Below are positions 51,887 through 60,645 of a DNA stretch of 64,000 nt, in pieces (positions within the stretch are counted from its first letter, which is position 1; every line of letters begins with the position of its first letter). The DNA lies in the NCBI GenBank assembly GCA_949289155.1, contig CASEMX010000014.1:1-64000 (forward strand). Direction: 5' to 3'. Both the position numbers and the translations under genes were made by a program. This DNA is from an uncultured Parabacteroides sp. Lineage in GTDB: Bacteria; Bacteroidota; Bacteroidia; Bacteroidales; Tannerellaceae. The notes beneath the pieces were generated by a model, which was not told the DNA's origin, searched no databases, and saw nothing but the letters and a program-made list of their open reading frames with translations.

Positions 51887-52747
51887 TTATCCTAAATACG
51901 ATTTTAAGAGCTTGCTACGTGTTCCTTGTCTTAATCTTCTGATAGCTTTTTCCTTGATTTGGCGGACGCGCTCACGAGTGAGCCCAAACTTGTCGCCAAT
52001 CTCTTCCAATGTCATTTCTTGACACCCAATACCGAAAAACATTTTGATTATTTCGCTTTCTCTTTCGGTTAAAGTAGCAAGAGCTCTGTCAATTTCCTTC
52101 GATAATGATTCGTTCATTAGCGACCGGTCAGCCACAGGAGCGTCATCGTTCACCAACACATCCAAGAGGCTGTTATCTTCTCCTTCGACAAACGGAGCAT
52201 CCACGGAGATGTGCCGACCCGATACCTTCAATGTATCGGAAATCTTGTCCACCGGAATGTCCAGTTCTTCTGCAAGTTCTTCAGGCGAAGGACGTCGTTC
52301 GTTTTCCTGTTCGAATTTTGAAAATGCTTTGCTAATTTTGTTCAGCGAACCTACCTGGTTCAAAGGTAAACGGACGATACGCGACTGTTCAGCCAAAGCC
52401 TGCAGAATCGATTGGCGAATCCACCATACCGCATAGGAAATAAATTTGAAGCCTCGTGTTTCATCGAACTTTTCAGCCGCTTTTATCAGACCTAAGTTTC
52501 CTTCGTTAATCAAGTCCGGTAAGCTTAACCCTTGATTCTGGTACTGTTTAGCTACAGAAACAACGAAACGCAAATTTGCTCTGGTCAATTTCTCTAATGC
52601 TTTACGGTCTCCTCTTTTGATTGCCTGTGCCAATTCGACTTCTTCTTCAACGGTAATCAAATCTTCACGGCCTATTTCCTGAAGATACTTATCCAATGAA
52701 GCGCTTTCGCGATTGGTAATGGACTTTGTAATTTTTAATTGTTTCAA
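51887..52747 (-). CDS. rpoD: Primary sigma factor RpoD/SigA
   Basis: A 286-residue housekeeping sigma factor of the short Bacteroidota type. Region 1.2 ([16 protein letters not shown]) is followed by region 2 ([35 protein letters not shown]), region 3, and region 4 ([27 protein letters not shown]). It would read the TAnnTTTG promoters seen throughout this window. The start is a TTG at 52747 (reading MKQLKITKS): the -7 box at 52774 and the htrA terminator at 52799 rule out the longer frame. Confidence 0.95.
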   Translation of the reverse strand: MKQLKITKSITNRESASLDKYLQEIGREDLITVEEEVELAQAIKRGDRKALEKLTRANLRFVVSVAKQYQNQGLSLPDLINEGNLGLIKAAEKFDETRGFKFISYAVWWIRQSILQALAEQSRIVRLPLNQVGSLNKISKAFSKFEQENERRPSPEELAEELDIPVDKISDTLKVSGRHISVDAPFVEGEDNSLLDVLVNDDAPVADRSLMNESLSKEIDRALATLTERESEIIKMFFGIGCQEMTLEEIGDKFGLTRERVRQIKEKAIRRLRQGTRSKLLKSYLG

Positions 52748-52773
52748 CGAATTAATTGAAAAAATACAGGCTA

Positions 52774-52781
52774 CAAAGGTA
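52774..52781 (-). promoter_or_regulatory. -7 promoter box of rpoD
   Basis: TACCTTTG on the minus strand, 26 bp before the TTG start. Confidence 0.7.
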
Positions 52782-52798
52782 ATACATTCTATATAAAA

Positions 52799-52828
52799 GA
52801 AAGAGGCTGGGTGCGTCCAACACCCAGC
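52799..52828 (-). terminator. Terminator of the htrA-like gene
   Basis: GGCTGGGTG pairs with CACCCAGCC across 7 bases, then a T/C-rich run on the minus strand. Confidence 0.75.
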
Positions 52829-52886
52829 CAATTAAAATCATTTAACCAAAATATGTCTCTGAAATTTGTCTTTTCAGAATATTTTA

Positions 52887-54464
52887 TTAATCGTTATTCA
52901 GGTCGATTGCGTAAATCTTTGTCCGTCCGTTTTCCGGATAGAATCCTTTGATGACCAAGAAACGCTCGTCGGAAGAGCTCTTCAGCAGGCGGTCAACCAT
53001 CTTTTCCAATTGTTCCGGAGAAGAAATCTTCTGGTCGTTCACAATCATGATGATGAATCCTTTTTCTATTCCAGCATCTCTGATTTTTCCTTTGAGCAAT
53101 CCGGTAACTTCAATACCATAACTTACGCCATATTCCCGTTTCTGTTCATTGCTCAGGGCTTTGAAGGCTGCGCCTAAGACATCTGCGCTATTTCCTTTGA
53201 CCGCTTCGATGACGCGTGTGCTACCCTCGGCATTTTTTAGTTCTACGGTGAAGTTTTTCTCCGAGCCTTTGCGGTTGACGGTGACTTTTACCTTATCTCC
53301 CGGACGATATTTGCTGATTTGCTCCTGCAAAGCATGGCTGGATTTAACTTTTGTACCATTGATTGCCACAATCACATCGCCCTCTTCGATACCTGCCGCT
53401 TTAGCCGCACTCTTTTCAGCAAATTCAGAAACATATGCCCCTTCTGATACTTTAATATTTTCTTTCATTGCCTCATATTCCTTCTTTACATCGTCCCGCA
53501 GATTCGGATAACTCAGCGCATCCATAATATCATCCACACCAATCATCATTACTCCCAATACAGCCCGTTGGACAGTCCCGTATTGTTTCAAATCGCTGGC
53601 AACTTTCCCGGCGATACTGATTGGAACCGCGAAGGAATACCCCGCAAAGTTCCCGGTTTCCGAATAAATCATCGTATTAATCCCAACTAATTCACCTTTT
53701 GTATTCACCAATGCACCGCCACTATTGCCCGGATTTACGGCAGCGTCGGTTTGAATGAACGACTGAATCTTGTTTTTGTCATTACTCCCTGTCATTGCAA
53801 ATCCGCGGCCTTTAGCGCTGACAATCCCTGCAGTTACTGTCGAGGTCAAATTAAAAGGATTTCCGACAGCCAATACCCATTCGCCGACTTTCAGCTTCTC
53901 AGAATCGCCAAAAGGAATGGTCGGAAGGTCTTTGGCATCGATTTTAATCAAAGCAATATCTGTTGCTGGGTCCGTTCCGATAAGTTTTGCATCGAATTTA
54001 CGGTTGTCGTTCAATGTGACTTCCAATTCGTCGGCTCCTTCTACCACGTGATTGTTTGTGATAATATAGCCATCCGTCGAAATAATTACGCCAGAACCGG
54101 CTCCGACCTTTGGTTGTGGTTTCGGACGTTCAAAATTTCCGCCGCCGAAGCCAAAGAAATATTCAAACGGATCAACATAACGTCCGCGAACCGACGGTTC
54201 TGTTGCGTTGGTTGTCGCCATGATATGTACTACTCCATGCACTGCACTTTCTGCTGCAACCGTAAAATCGGTATTTTCTGCGGCTACAGAATTATAATTA
54301 ACCAAACGAACTGGCTGATCGAATACTGTGGAAGTACTATCTCCCGTTATGTATTGCTGTTTACTCATCAAATAAGTGTTTGTGCCAATAGCTGTACCAG
54401 CACCGACAGCTACTATAAAAGCAATGCCCACAACACTTTTCCAAACTGTCTTCATATTATTCAT
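52887..54464 (-). CDS. HtrA/DegP-type periplasmic serine protease
   Basis: A 525-residue Do-family protease. A signal anchor (about 8-28) exports it. The catalytic triad is His in NNHVVEGADEL, Asp in DPATDIALIKI and Ser in NPGNSGGALVN. Two PDZ domains follow (about 300-400 with AAGIEEGDVIVAINGTKV, and about 430-515). It degrades or refolds misfolded envelope proteins. The start may be Met1 or Met4. Confidence 0.94.
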   Translation of the reverse strand: MNNMKTVWKSVVGIAFIVAVGAGTAIGTNTYLMSKQQYITGDSTSTVFDQPVRLVNYNSVAAENTDFTVAAESAVHGVVHIMATTNATEPSVRGRYVDPFEYFFGFGGGNFERPKPQPKVGAGSGVIISTDGYIITNNHVVEGADELEVTLNDNRKFDAKLIGTDPATDIALIKIDAKDLPTIPFGDSEKLKVGEWVLAVGNPFNLTSTVTAGIVSAKGRGFAMTGSNDKNKIQSFIQTDAAVNPGNSGGALVNTKGELVGINTMIYSETGNFAGYSFAVPISIAGKVASDLKQYGTVQRAVLGVMMIGVDDIMDALSYPNLRDDVKKEYEAMKENIKVSEGAYVSEFAEKSAAKAAGIEEGDVIVAINGTKVKSSHALQEQISKYRPGDKVKVTVNRKGSEKNFTVELKNAEGSTRVIEAVKGNSADVLGAAFKALSNEQKREYGVSYGIEVTGLLKGKIRDAGIEKGFIIMIVNDQKISSPEQLEKMVDRLLKSSSDERFLVIKGFYPENGRTKIYAIDLNND

Positions 54465-54597
54465 CGTTTAAGTTAAACATTCGATTTTAACACTTTCACT
54501 ATGGCAAAGAAATAGCAAAAAATGTACAGATAATCCTTTTGGCGCTTATTTTTTATCACTTTTAACGAGGTCTATTCCGGGGTTAACCGCACTTAAC

Positions 54598-54620
54598 GGT
54601 ACTTTGTCATGCAAAGTTCC
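54598..54620. promoter_or_regulatory. Dyad upstream of the htrA-like gene
   Basis: GGTACTTTG-TCATG-CAAAGTTCC is an inverted repeat with one mismatch per arm, in the long leader region of the protease gene; GTTAACCGCACTTAAC just before it is a second dyad. It may be a stress-regulator operator. No clear consensus -7 box was found nearby, and the rest of 54465-54693 shows nothing else. Confidence 0.35.
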
Positions 54621-54693
54621 TTTTTAACATTCTAAACGCTGACTTTCTGGCAGGAATAGGGGGAGAGGAGGGAGAAGATATCACTTTGCCAAA

Positions 54694-54735
54694 TAAAAAA
54701 TGGGCGTCTGCGTGCAACTTATGCAACAAACGCCC
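54694..54735 (-). terminator. Terminator of the CCDC81-HU/SPOR gene
   Basis: On the minus strand GGGCGT pairs with ACGCCC around a 22-base loop, followed by ATTTTTTATTT. Confidence 0.6.
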
Positions 54736-54781
54736 GATAACAATTATGAAACATTCAAGAAATTCGTGTTTTATTTTCTGT

Positions 54782-55789
54782 TTATTGGCTTATAAATAGC
54801 CAAGCATCTTTGAATTTTGGATTTTTTCGGAGTATTTCCATATATTTCTCAGCACTTTTCCGGTCAGTAAACCGATCGGCATAAACGCGGTACTTTGTTT
54901 TGTTGTGAACCACGTTGATATTTGGGCAATCCTTCTTGCCGTTTTCCTTCATATATTGACGTGCTTGTTCATTTGTCGGGAAACTGGCAATAACAACATG
55001 GTACATTTTCTGGGCAACCACCTTTGTTTCTTTCTGAGCGGGTTTCGGCTCAGTTTTTTCCTTCACCTCTGTTCTGGAAATATCCGCCTTTACTACTTTT
55101 TTTACTACTGCTTTTATTTCCGTCTTTGGCGATTCGACAGGCATATTTTTCTTTTCTGTCCAAACATCCTGTGCAATCATTTCAGTAGGGACAAAGCTGG
55201 CTGTATATGCTGAGCGATTCACCTCTTTTACCGGAGTTGAAATCGTAAAGAACAAGGCTACTACTGCAGCTGTAGCTGCGACGGAACGAATCAAACGGCG
55301 GCTTACCGGAATATAATACATTTCTGGTTTCTTTTCTCCGAGGATGGTTACCGCTTCAGAAGATTCTTGCTGCAAAGGTTCGAAAGAAAAAGCCTCCAAA
55401 CCGAATAGAGACGCATTTAACCAATCAGCTTCGTCTGCCAAAAAGATTAATTGTCCCTCTTCTCCCAACGAAAATGAGCCGATGTTCTCCATTTTCAGCA
55501 TTTTGTTCTGTTGTAAGATATCTCTTAATCCGGAAACATCTTCTTGCATCAGTTGTCGTGCCCTCCGATAGTCCGTTTTTTTCGCTTGCATATAGGCTTC
55601 AATCAATAAACCGTCGTTATATTGCAACGTTTCATTGAATACGATTTCTTTCCGTATCGGTTCGAAGCGGTGATTTTCCGCTTTATATAATGTAGGAACC
55701 GTTTGCACAACGAAACCGCCGAAGTCGGGGACGATAACGCAGTCGTGAACCGACAATAATTGTTCAATATGTTTTATAATCCTTAGCAT
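54782..55789 (-). CDS. CCDC81-type HU domain protein with membrane segment and SPOR domain
   Basis: A 335-residue protein. The first 130 residues match the paired CCDC81-like prokaryotic HU domains (VHDCVIVPDFGGFVVQ; NIGSFSLGEEGQLIF), a single membrane segment lies at about 162-185, a Lys/Glu-rich linker follows, and the last 80 residues are a SPOR domain (YHVVIASFPTNEQARQYM) that binds septal peptidoglycan. It may link DNA or cytoplasmic partners to the division site. The start at 55789 is fixed by the -7 box 4 bases upstream, so the mRNA appears leaderless. Confidence 0.88.
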   Translation of the reverse strand: MLRIIKHIEQLLSVHDCVIVPDFGGFVVQTVPTLYKAENHRFEPIRKEIVFNETLQYNDGLLIEAYMQAKKTDYRRARQLMQEDVSGLRDILQQNKMLKMENIGSFSLGEEGQLIFLADEADWLNASLFGLEAFSFEPLQQESSEAVTILGEKKPEMYYIPVSRRLIRSVAATAAVVALFFTISTPVKEVNRSAYTASFVPTEMIAQDVWTEKKNMPVESPKTEIKAVVKKVVKADISRTEVKEKTEPKPAQKETKVVAQKMYHVVIASFPTNEQARQYMKENGKKDCPNINVVHNKTKYRVYADRFTDRKSAEKYMEILRKNPKFKDAWLFISQ

Positions 55790-55793
55790 AACA

Positions 55794-55801
55794 CAAAAGT
55801 A
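55794..55801 (-). promoter_or_regulatory. -7 box immediately upstream of the SPOR gene start (leaderless)
   Basis: TACTTTTG on the minus strand ends 4 bases before the ATG at 55789. Confidence 0.6.
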
Positions 55802-55906
55802 ATATTTAAAATTGGAAATCAAAAATCAAGAGCTTAAAAATTGGCTGTTTTGCGGAATTAAGGAACCGACTTCCTATTTTCTTTTTTCAGTGAATAAGTT
55901 TTTATT

Positions 55907-55914
55907 TAACTTTG
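55907..55914 (+). promoter_or_regulatory. -7 promoter box of the cobalamin cluster
   Basis: TAACTTTG, 21 bp before the cbiB ATG. The leader is too short for a cobalamin riboswitch. Confidence 0.6.
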
Positions 55915-55935
55915 CCCGTCTAACGAAACAGAAAG

Positions 55936-56886
55936 ATGTTATTTATCGATACACGGATATTGTCTTATAAAGTCACGCCTTTTCTTTTCGGCTGGTTGGC
56001 AGATCGTCTATTGGGTGACCCGCAAGGATGGCTGCATCCGGTAGTTGGATTTGGGAAAGCAATAGCTTATGGCGAGAAACGGCTTAACCGGGGAAGTGAC
56101 CGGATTATCAAGGGCGGATTATTGGCGGTCGGATTGGTTATTGGGGTTTATTTGTTGACTTATTGGGTGTTGTATTTCGTCGGCTTGTTACATCCTTCTC
56201 TTTTTGGCGTTTTTACGGCAATAGGTGTATTCTTTTGCTTGGCAGGAAAGACATTAATTGCCGAAGTCAAGGCTGTTTTTGAAGCTGTAGAGCGTAGTAC
56301 GGAAGAGGGACGACGACAAGTGGCACGAATCGTGGGAAGAGATACCTCTAATCTCACTCCGCAGGAGATTCGGACCGCAGCGTTGGAAACTTTAGCGGAG
56401 AATCTGAGTGATGGGGTGATTGCTCCGATGTTTTGGTTCCTTCTTTTGGGACTTCCGGGCATGATGGCGTATAAAATGGTGAATACTTTGGATTCGATGA
56501 TTGGTTATAAGAATGAACGTTTTTTAGAGTTCGGACGTATCGCGGCGCGTATGGACGATTTTGCCAACTATGTTCCGGCACGTATCACTGCTTTTCTCAT
56601 GTTGGCTGTTTCTGGCAATTGGAATAAACGAGATTTTGTCTTTACCTATGGGCATGCTCACGCCAGTCCGAATTCGGGGTATCCGGAAGCCGCATTGGCA
56701 GCGATATTAAATTGTCGGTTTGGAGGTACGCACGATTATTTCGGGAAACCTGTGGTAAAGCCCTATATCGGGACCAACGAACGTAATTTTACTATCGAAG
56801 ATATGTGGCAAGCTATTCGAATTAATAATAATACGGAGCTGGCAATGGGGGCATTGGTCAGTATTTTCCCTTTTTTCTTCGGATAA
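55936..56886 (+). CDS. cbiB: Adenosylcobinamide-phosphate synthase
   Basis: A 316-residue inner-membrane enzyme that attaches aminopropanol phosphate to cobyric acid. ADRLLGDPQGWLHPVVGFGKAI near residue 20 and the conserved LAENLSDGVIAPMFW near 153 and SGNWNKRDF, HASPNSGYPEAALA near 235 are diagnostic. It begins the cob cluster, which makes the nucleotide loop; no corrin-ring genes are in this window. Confidence 0.94.
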   Translation: MLFIDTRILSYKVTPFLFGWLADRLLGDPQGWLHPVVGFGKAIAYGEKRLNRGSDRIIKGGLLAVGLVIGVYLLTYWVLYFVGLLHPSLFGVFTAIGVFFCLAGKTLIAEVKAVFEAVERSTEEGRRQVARIVGRDTSNLTPQEIRTAALETLAENLSDGVIAPMFWFLLLGLPGMMAYKMVNTLDSMIGYKNERFLEFGRIAARMDDFANYVPARITAFLMLAVSGNWNKRDFVFTYGHAHASPNSGYPEAALAAILNCRFGGTHDYFGKPVVKPYIGTNERNFTIEDMWQAIRINNNTELAMGALVSIFPFFFG

Positions 56887-57002
56887 TTTTCCTTTTTTAT
56901 CAGATAAATTTGTCATGAGATGTAGGAAAAATTAATATAAAGAAGGGCAATAGGGGACAAAATTCCCGAGCAAAGAAAAAATGATGGTATAAAATAGAGA
57001 AT

Positions 57003-57599
57003 ATGGAAGTTAGATTGAATAAATTAATGAGCGATTACGGGCTTTGCTCCCGGCGTGAGGCGGATAAATTCATTGAAATGGGGCGCGTAACGGTTAATGG
57101 AAAGCAACCGGAGGTCGGTCAGAAGGTAACGGAAGATGATATTGTCTTAGTGGATGGGGAACAAATTCGGATGGGCAAACATTCGAAGGCAGGAAAGATA
57201 CGAGCTATGACGCCGAAAGCGGAAAATTTGATTTATGGTCCGAGAATTGAAAGGGAAAAACGGAGCGCACGACCGAAATTGGAACGTCCGGCAGCAAATC
57301 AACAGGCACAAGTTCAAGAAGAGGAAGGAGATGCGAAAATGCGCCGAGTGCATTACGTAAAATATAATAAGTATGCCGCCGCTCGTCACGCTGCAAAAGA
57401 ACGCGAAGCGCAAGGCGGAAAACCGCAATTGGATAAAAAGAAAATTGTTCAGGAAGCAATGCAACCGAAGTTTGGTAAATCGTTGAGCCGTTCGGCAGTG
57501 GCACAACGAATTGCCGCATCGCCTAAATCGGCAGCTCTGCGGAAAACAAGCCGGAACAATCCGCTGAATAAAGCAAAGCGGAAAGCGCGTAATTCATAA
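57003..57599 (+). CDS. S4-domain RNA-binding protein lacking a synthase domain
   Basis: A 198-residue basic protein. The first 60 residues are a clear S4 RNA-binding domain (LNKLMSDYGLCSRREADKFI, GRVTVNGKQ), as at the N-terminus of RluB/RluF pseudouridine synthases. The catalytic domain is missing; the rest is a Lys/Arg/Ala-rich tail that looks disordered. It probably binds ribosomal RNA. It sits among cobalamin genes and ends 22 bp before cobU, so it may be cotranscribed without a shared pathway. Confidence 0.8.
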   Translation: MEVRLNKLMSDYGLCSRREADKFIEMGRVTVNGKQPEVGQKVTEDDIVLVDGEQIRMGKHSKAGKIRAMTPKAENLIYGPRIEREKRSARPKLERPAANQQAQVQEEEGDAKMRRVHYVKYNKYAAARHAAKEREAQGGKPQLDKKKIVQEAMQPKFGKSLSRSAVAQRIAASPKSAALRKTSRNNPLNKAKRKARNS

Positions 57600-57621
57600 T
57601 CCGTAATTCAGGGTTTAGGAG

Positions 57622-58125
57622 ATGGTTATTTTAATTACAGGTGGGCAACGTTCCGGAAAAAGCCGTTATGCGCAGGATTTGGCTTTAAATCTGACGCCGA
57701 ATCCGGTTTATTTGGCGACTTCTCGTATATGGGATGAGGAGTTTCGCCGGCGTGTATTGCGCCACCAAGCCGAGCGTGGACCGGAATGGACCAATATTGA
57801 GGAGGAAAAGTACTTGAGTTGCCACGATTTGACGGGGCGCGTCGTCGTAATTGACTGCGTTACGCTTTGGTGCACCAATTTCTTTTTTGATTTGAATAGT
57901 CAAGTAGAAGTTGCTCTCGAACAAATAAAAAGAGAATTCGATGCTTTTATCCGACAGGAGGCGACTTTTATATTTGTGACCAACGAATTAGGTATGGGAG
58001 GCGTATTGGTTGACGAAACTCAGCGGAAATTTACAGATTTGCAGGGTTTGGTAAATCAATATATTGCCTCTAAGGCAGATAAGGTTTTGTTAATGGTTAG
58101 CGGAATACCTTTGAATGTGAAATAA
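57622..58125 (+). CDS. cobU: Adenosylcobinamide kinase/guanylyltransferase
   Basis: A 167-residue enzyme that phosphorylates adenosylcobinamide and then transfers GMP. GGQRSGKSRYAQ is its Walker A loop, the His in RRRVLRHQAERG is the likely guanylylated residue, and FVTNELGMGGV is the family motif. Slightly shorter than the usual 175-180 residues. It acts between CbiB and CobS. Confidence 0.93.
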   Translation: MVILITGGQRSGKSRYAQDLALNLTPNPVYLATSRIWDEEFRRRVLRHQAERGPEWTNIEEEKYLSCHDLTGRVVVIDCVTLWCTNFFFDLNSQVEVALEQIKREFDAFIRQEATFIFVTNELGMGGVLVDETQRKFTDLQGLVNQYIASKADKVLLMVSGIPLNVK

Positions 58126-58196
58126 TTTTTGGGAAAGGGCAGATTTTAGAGGAGAATACCTATCTTTACAAATAAAAATAGTGACAGAATGCGATT

Positions 58197-59234
58197 ATGA
58201 TTACTTTCCAAATAGAAAAACCGGATGAAAAGATTCGAGAAGCATTGATAGACCGAATAAATAGTTTGGCAAAACCAAAAGGTTCGTTAGGAAGATTGGA
58301 ATCGCTGGCTTTGCAAATCGGATGGATTCAGCAAACGCTTCGTCCGAAATTATTACATCCGGTAAATGTGATTTATGCTGCCGACCATGGGATTGCAGAT
58401 GAAGGCGTTAGTCAATCACCGAAAGAGGTAACGCGGCAAGTTATCTTCAATTTTTTGAATGGTGGTTCAGGTGTTTGTTTTCTTGCTCGCCAACATGGAT
58501 TTGAAATAAAGATTGTAGATGGTGGAGTTGACTATGATTTCTCGGAAATTCCGCAGATTATTAGTCGAAAGATTCGGAAAGGAACACGCAATTTTCTACA
58601 TGAAGCGGCAATGACGGAAGAAGAGTTGGAAAAAGCTCTGCAAATAGGATCTGATATCGTGAGCGATTGCCATCAGGAGGGTTGCAATGTTATCAGTTTC
58701 GGCGAGATGGGAATCGGGAATACGTCAGCTTCCAGTTTATGGATGAGTTGTTTGACGGAAACACCGTTAATAGAGTGCGTAGGTGCGGGTAGCGGCCTGA
58801 ATGCCGAAGGGGTCCGTCATAAATATCAAGTATTGAAGGCTGCGCAAGAGAATTATCGGGGCGATAGCAGTACATTAGATATTATGCGTTACTTTGGGGG
58901 ATACGAAATGGTCATGGCTGTCGGAGGAATGCTCCGTGCCGCCGAGCTAAAAATGATTATATTGGTGGACGGATTCATTATGACGAATTGTGTATTGGCT
59001 GCTTCTCGACTTTATCCGGATATATTGCATTATTGCGTCTTTGGACATTGCGGAGACGAGGGCGGGCATCGTAAATTATTGGATTATTTGCATGCCGAGC
59101 CGCTTCTTTATTTAGGAATGCGCTTAGGGGAGGGTTCCGGAGCGGTTTGTTCTTTTCCGATTGTCGATTCTGCCGTTCGGATGATTAACGAAATGCACAC
59201 GTTTGAGGAGGAAGCTATCACTAAATATTTCTGA
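58197..59234 (+). CDS. cobT: Nicotinate-nucleotide:dimethylbenzimidazole phosphoribosyltransferase
   Basis: A 345-residue enzyme that activates the lower ligand base to its alpha-ribotide. [17 protein letters not shown] near 26, [19 protein letters not shown] near 62 and the catalytic Glu in MRLGEGSGA near 315 are present. A possible internal -7 box (TATCTTTA) is at 58161. cobS starts 1 bp after its stop. Confidence 0.95.
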   Translation: MITFQIEKPDEKIREALIDRINSLAKPKGSLGRLESLALQIGWIQQTLRPKLLHPVNVIYAADHGIADEGVSQSPKEVTRQVIFNFLNGGSGVCFLARQHGFEIKIVDGGVDYDFSEIPQIISRKIRKGTRNFLHEAAMTEEELEKALQIGSDIVSDCHQEGCNVISFGEMGIGNTSASSLWMSCLTETPLIECVGAGSGLNAEGVRHKYQVLKAAQENYRGDSSTLDIMRYFGGYEMVMAVGGMLRAAELKMIILVDGFIMTNCVLAASRLYPDILHYCVFGHCGDEGGHRKLLDYLHAEPLLYLGMRLGEGSGAVCSFPIVDSAVRMINEMHTFEEEAITKYF

Positions 59235-59235
59235 T

Positions 59236-59982
59236 ATGTTACGCATATTGGCTGCTTTTATCTTTTTTACCCGTTTGCCTTTCTGGCGAATGGCTGAAGT
59301 ACCAAATACATACTTTAAAAATGTAGTTACTTACTGGCCTTTGACAGGATGGCTCACTGCCGGACTGAGTGTGTGTGTTTTATATGCTGCTTCGATGGTA
59401 TTGCCTGATTCGGTTTCTTTATTATTGGCTATGGCGACCCGATTGCTGGTAACAGGTTGTCTGCATGAAGATGGATTGGCTGATTTTTTTGATGGATTTG
59501 GCGGTGGAACCAACCGGGAACGTATTTTATCTATCATGAAAGATTCGCATATCGGAAGTTATGGAGTCATCGGTTTACTTTTTTATTTCGCTTTTTATTA
59601 TGCATTGTTGAGTAGTTTGCCGATAACTATTGCCGGTGCAGTTATATTGGCGGGAGACCCATTCAGTAAAGGGGTTGCAGCGATGATAATCAACCGACTT
59701 CCTTATGCTCGTAACGAACAAGAGGCTAAAAATAAAACGGTATATAGCTGTATGACGCTGATGGAATATATAATATGTATCGTGACCGCAGTCATTCCGC
59801 TGATTTGGTTGCCGGAGAAAATCTATCTTTGGGCTATTTTGTTTCCAATCGCAACATGGTGGCTCCTTACTTTTTTCTTTCAGCGGAAAATACAGGGCTA
59901 TACTGGCGATTGTTGCGGCGCAATATTCTTATTATGCGAATTGAGTTTTTATTTTGGAATAGTAATGCTTTATTCATTTTGA
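59236..59982 (+). CDS. cobS: Adenosylcobinamide-GDP ribazoletransferase (cobalamin synthase)
   Basis: A 248-residue inner-membrane enzyme that joins adenosylcobinamide-GDP and alpha-ribazole. The motif HEDGLADFFDGFGGG near 75 is diagnostic and FFTRLPFWR opens the chain; several membrane segments follow. The ATG at 59236, directly after cobT, is preferred over an overlapping one at 59203. Confidence 0.93.
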   Translation: MLRILAAFIFFTRLPFWRMAEVPNTYFKNVVTYWPLTGWLTAGLSVCVLYAASMVLPDSVSLLLAMATRLLVTGCLHEDGLADFFDGFGGGTNRERILSIMKDSHIGSYGVIGLLFYFAFYYALLSSLPITIAGAVILAGDPFSKGVAAMIINRLPYARNEQEAKNKTVYSCMTLMEYIICIVTAVIPLIWLPEKIYLWAILFPIATWWLLTFFFQRKIQGYTGDCCGAIFLLCELSFYFGIVMLYSF

Positions 59983-60091
59983 ATGAGATTTAGAAAAAAT
60001 ACATGGAAGATTGAATCTTTTCAGTAAGGTAAGGGTTTGTCGTCTTAAGATATTCGATTTTTGTTTGTAATTGTCGGTTTGATAAAAAAAT

Positions 60092-60622
60092 ATGAAGGTT
60101 TATTTGGTAAGACATACTTCTGTAAATATACAAAAAGGAGTCTCTTACGGACAAACAGATGTCCCGTTGCGAAATTCGTTTGAAGTCGAGGCAGAAGTGA
60201 CGCGAAAAAATCTGGAGGGGTTAGTTTTTGACCGCGTATTTTGCAGTCCTTTAGGCCGTTGTGTCCGATTGGCTGCATTTTGTGGCTATCCGGATGCCAT
60301 TCGAGAGGGACGTTTGAAAGAACTTAACTTCGGTGATTGGGAAATGAAATCTTGGGATGAGATATCGGCTGACCCTTATTCTCGAAAATGGTTTGAGGAT
60401 TGGGTAAACGTTCCGACACGCAATGGCGAATCTTTGATGCAATTATATAATCGTTTGACTGGATTTTTTGAAGAACTGAAGGAGCAAACTTATCACCAAG
60501 TTTGCCTTTTTACTCATGGCGGAATTTTGACATCTGCCTGCGTTTATGCTGGAAAATATGGATTAAAAGAGGCTTTTGAACATGTTCCTCCTTATGGAGC
60601 AGTGATTTGTATAGAAATTTAA
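60092..60622 (+). CDS. cobC: Alpha-ribazole phosphatase-like histidine phosphatase
   Basis: A 176-residue phosphoglycerate-mutase-fold phosphatase. VRHTSV near 6 holds the catalytic His, LKELNFGDWEM near 77 the acidic residue, and FTHGGILT near 140 the second His. In a cob cluster it would remove the 5' phosphate from alpha-ribazole or cobalamin phosphate. Confidence 0.88.
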   Translation: MKVYLVRHTSVNIQKGVSYGQTDVPLRNSFEVEAEVTRKNLEGLVFDRVFCSPLGRCVRLAAFCGYPDAIREGRLKELNFGDWEMKSWDEISADPYSRKWFEDWVNVPTRNGESLMQLYNRLTGFFEELKEQTYHQVCLFTHGGILTSACVYAGKYGLKEAFEHVPPYGAVICIEI

Positions 60623-60645
60623 TCTATCTTTACCGAGAAATTACG

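Noticed and set aside
52748..52831. 28-residue N-terminal extension of RpoD
   Set aside because: It would be translated from the htrA terminator hairpin and across the rpoD promoter box.
55802..55935. Cobalamin riboswitch before cbiB
   Set aside because: The gap contains only a promoter box 21 bp before the gene and a short AGGAA/TTCCT hairpin; no B12 box.
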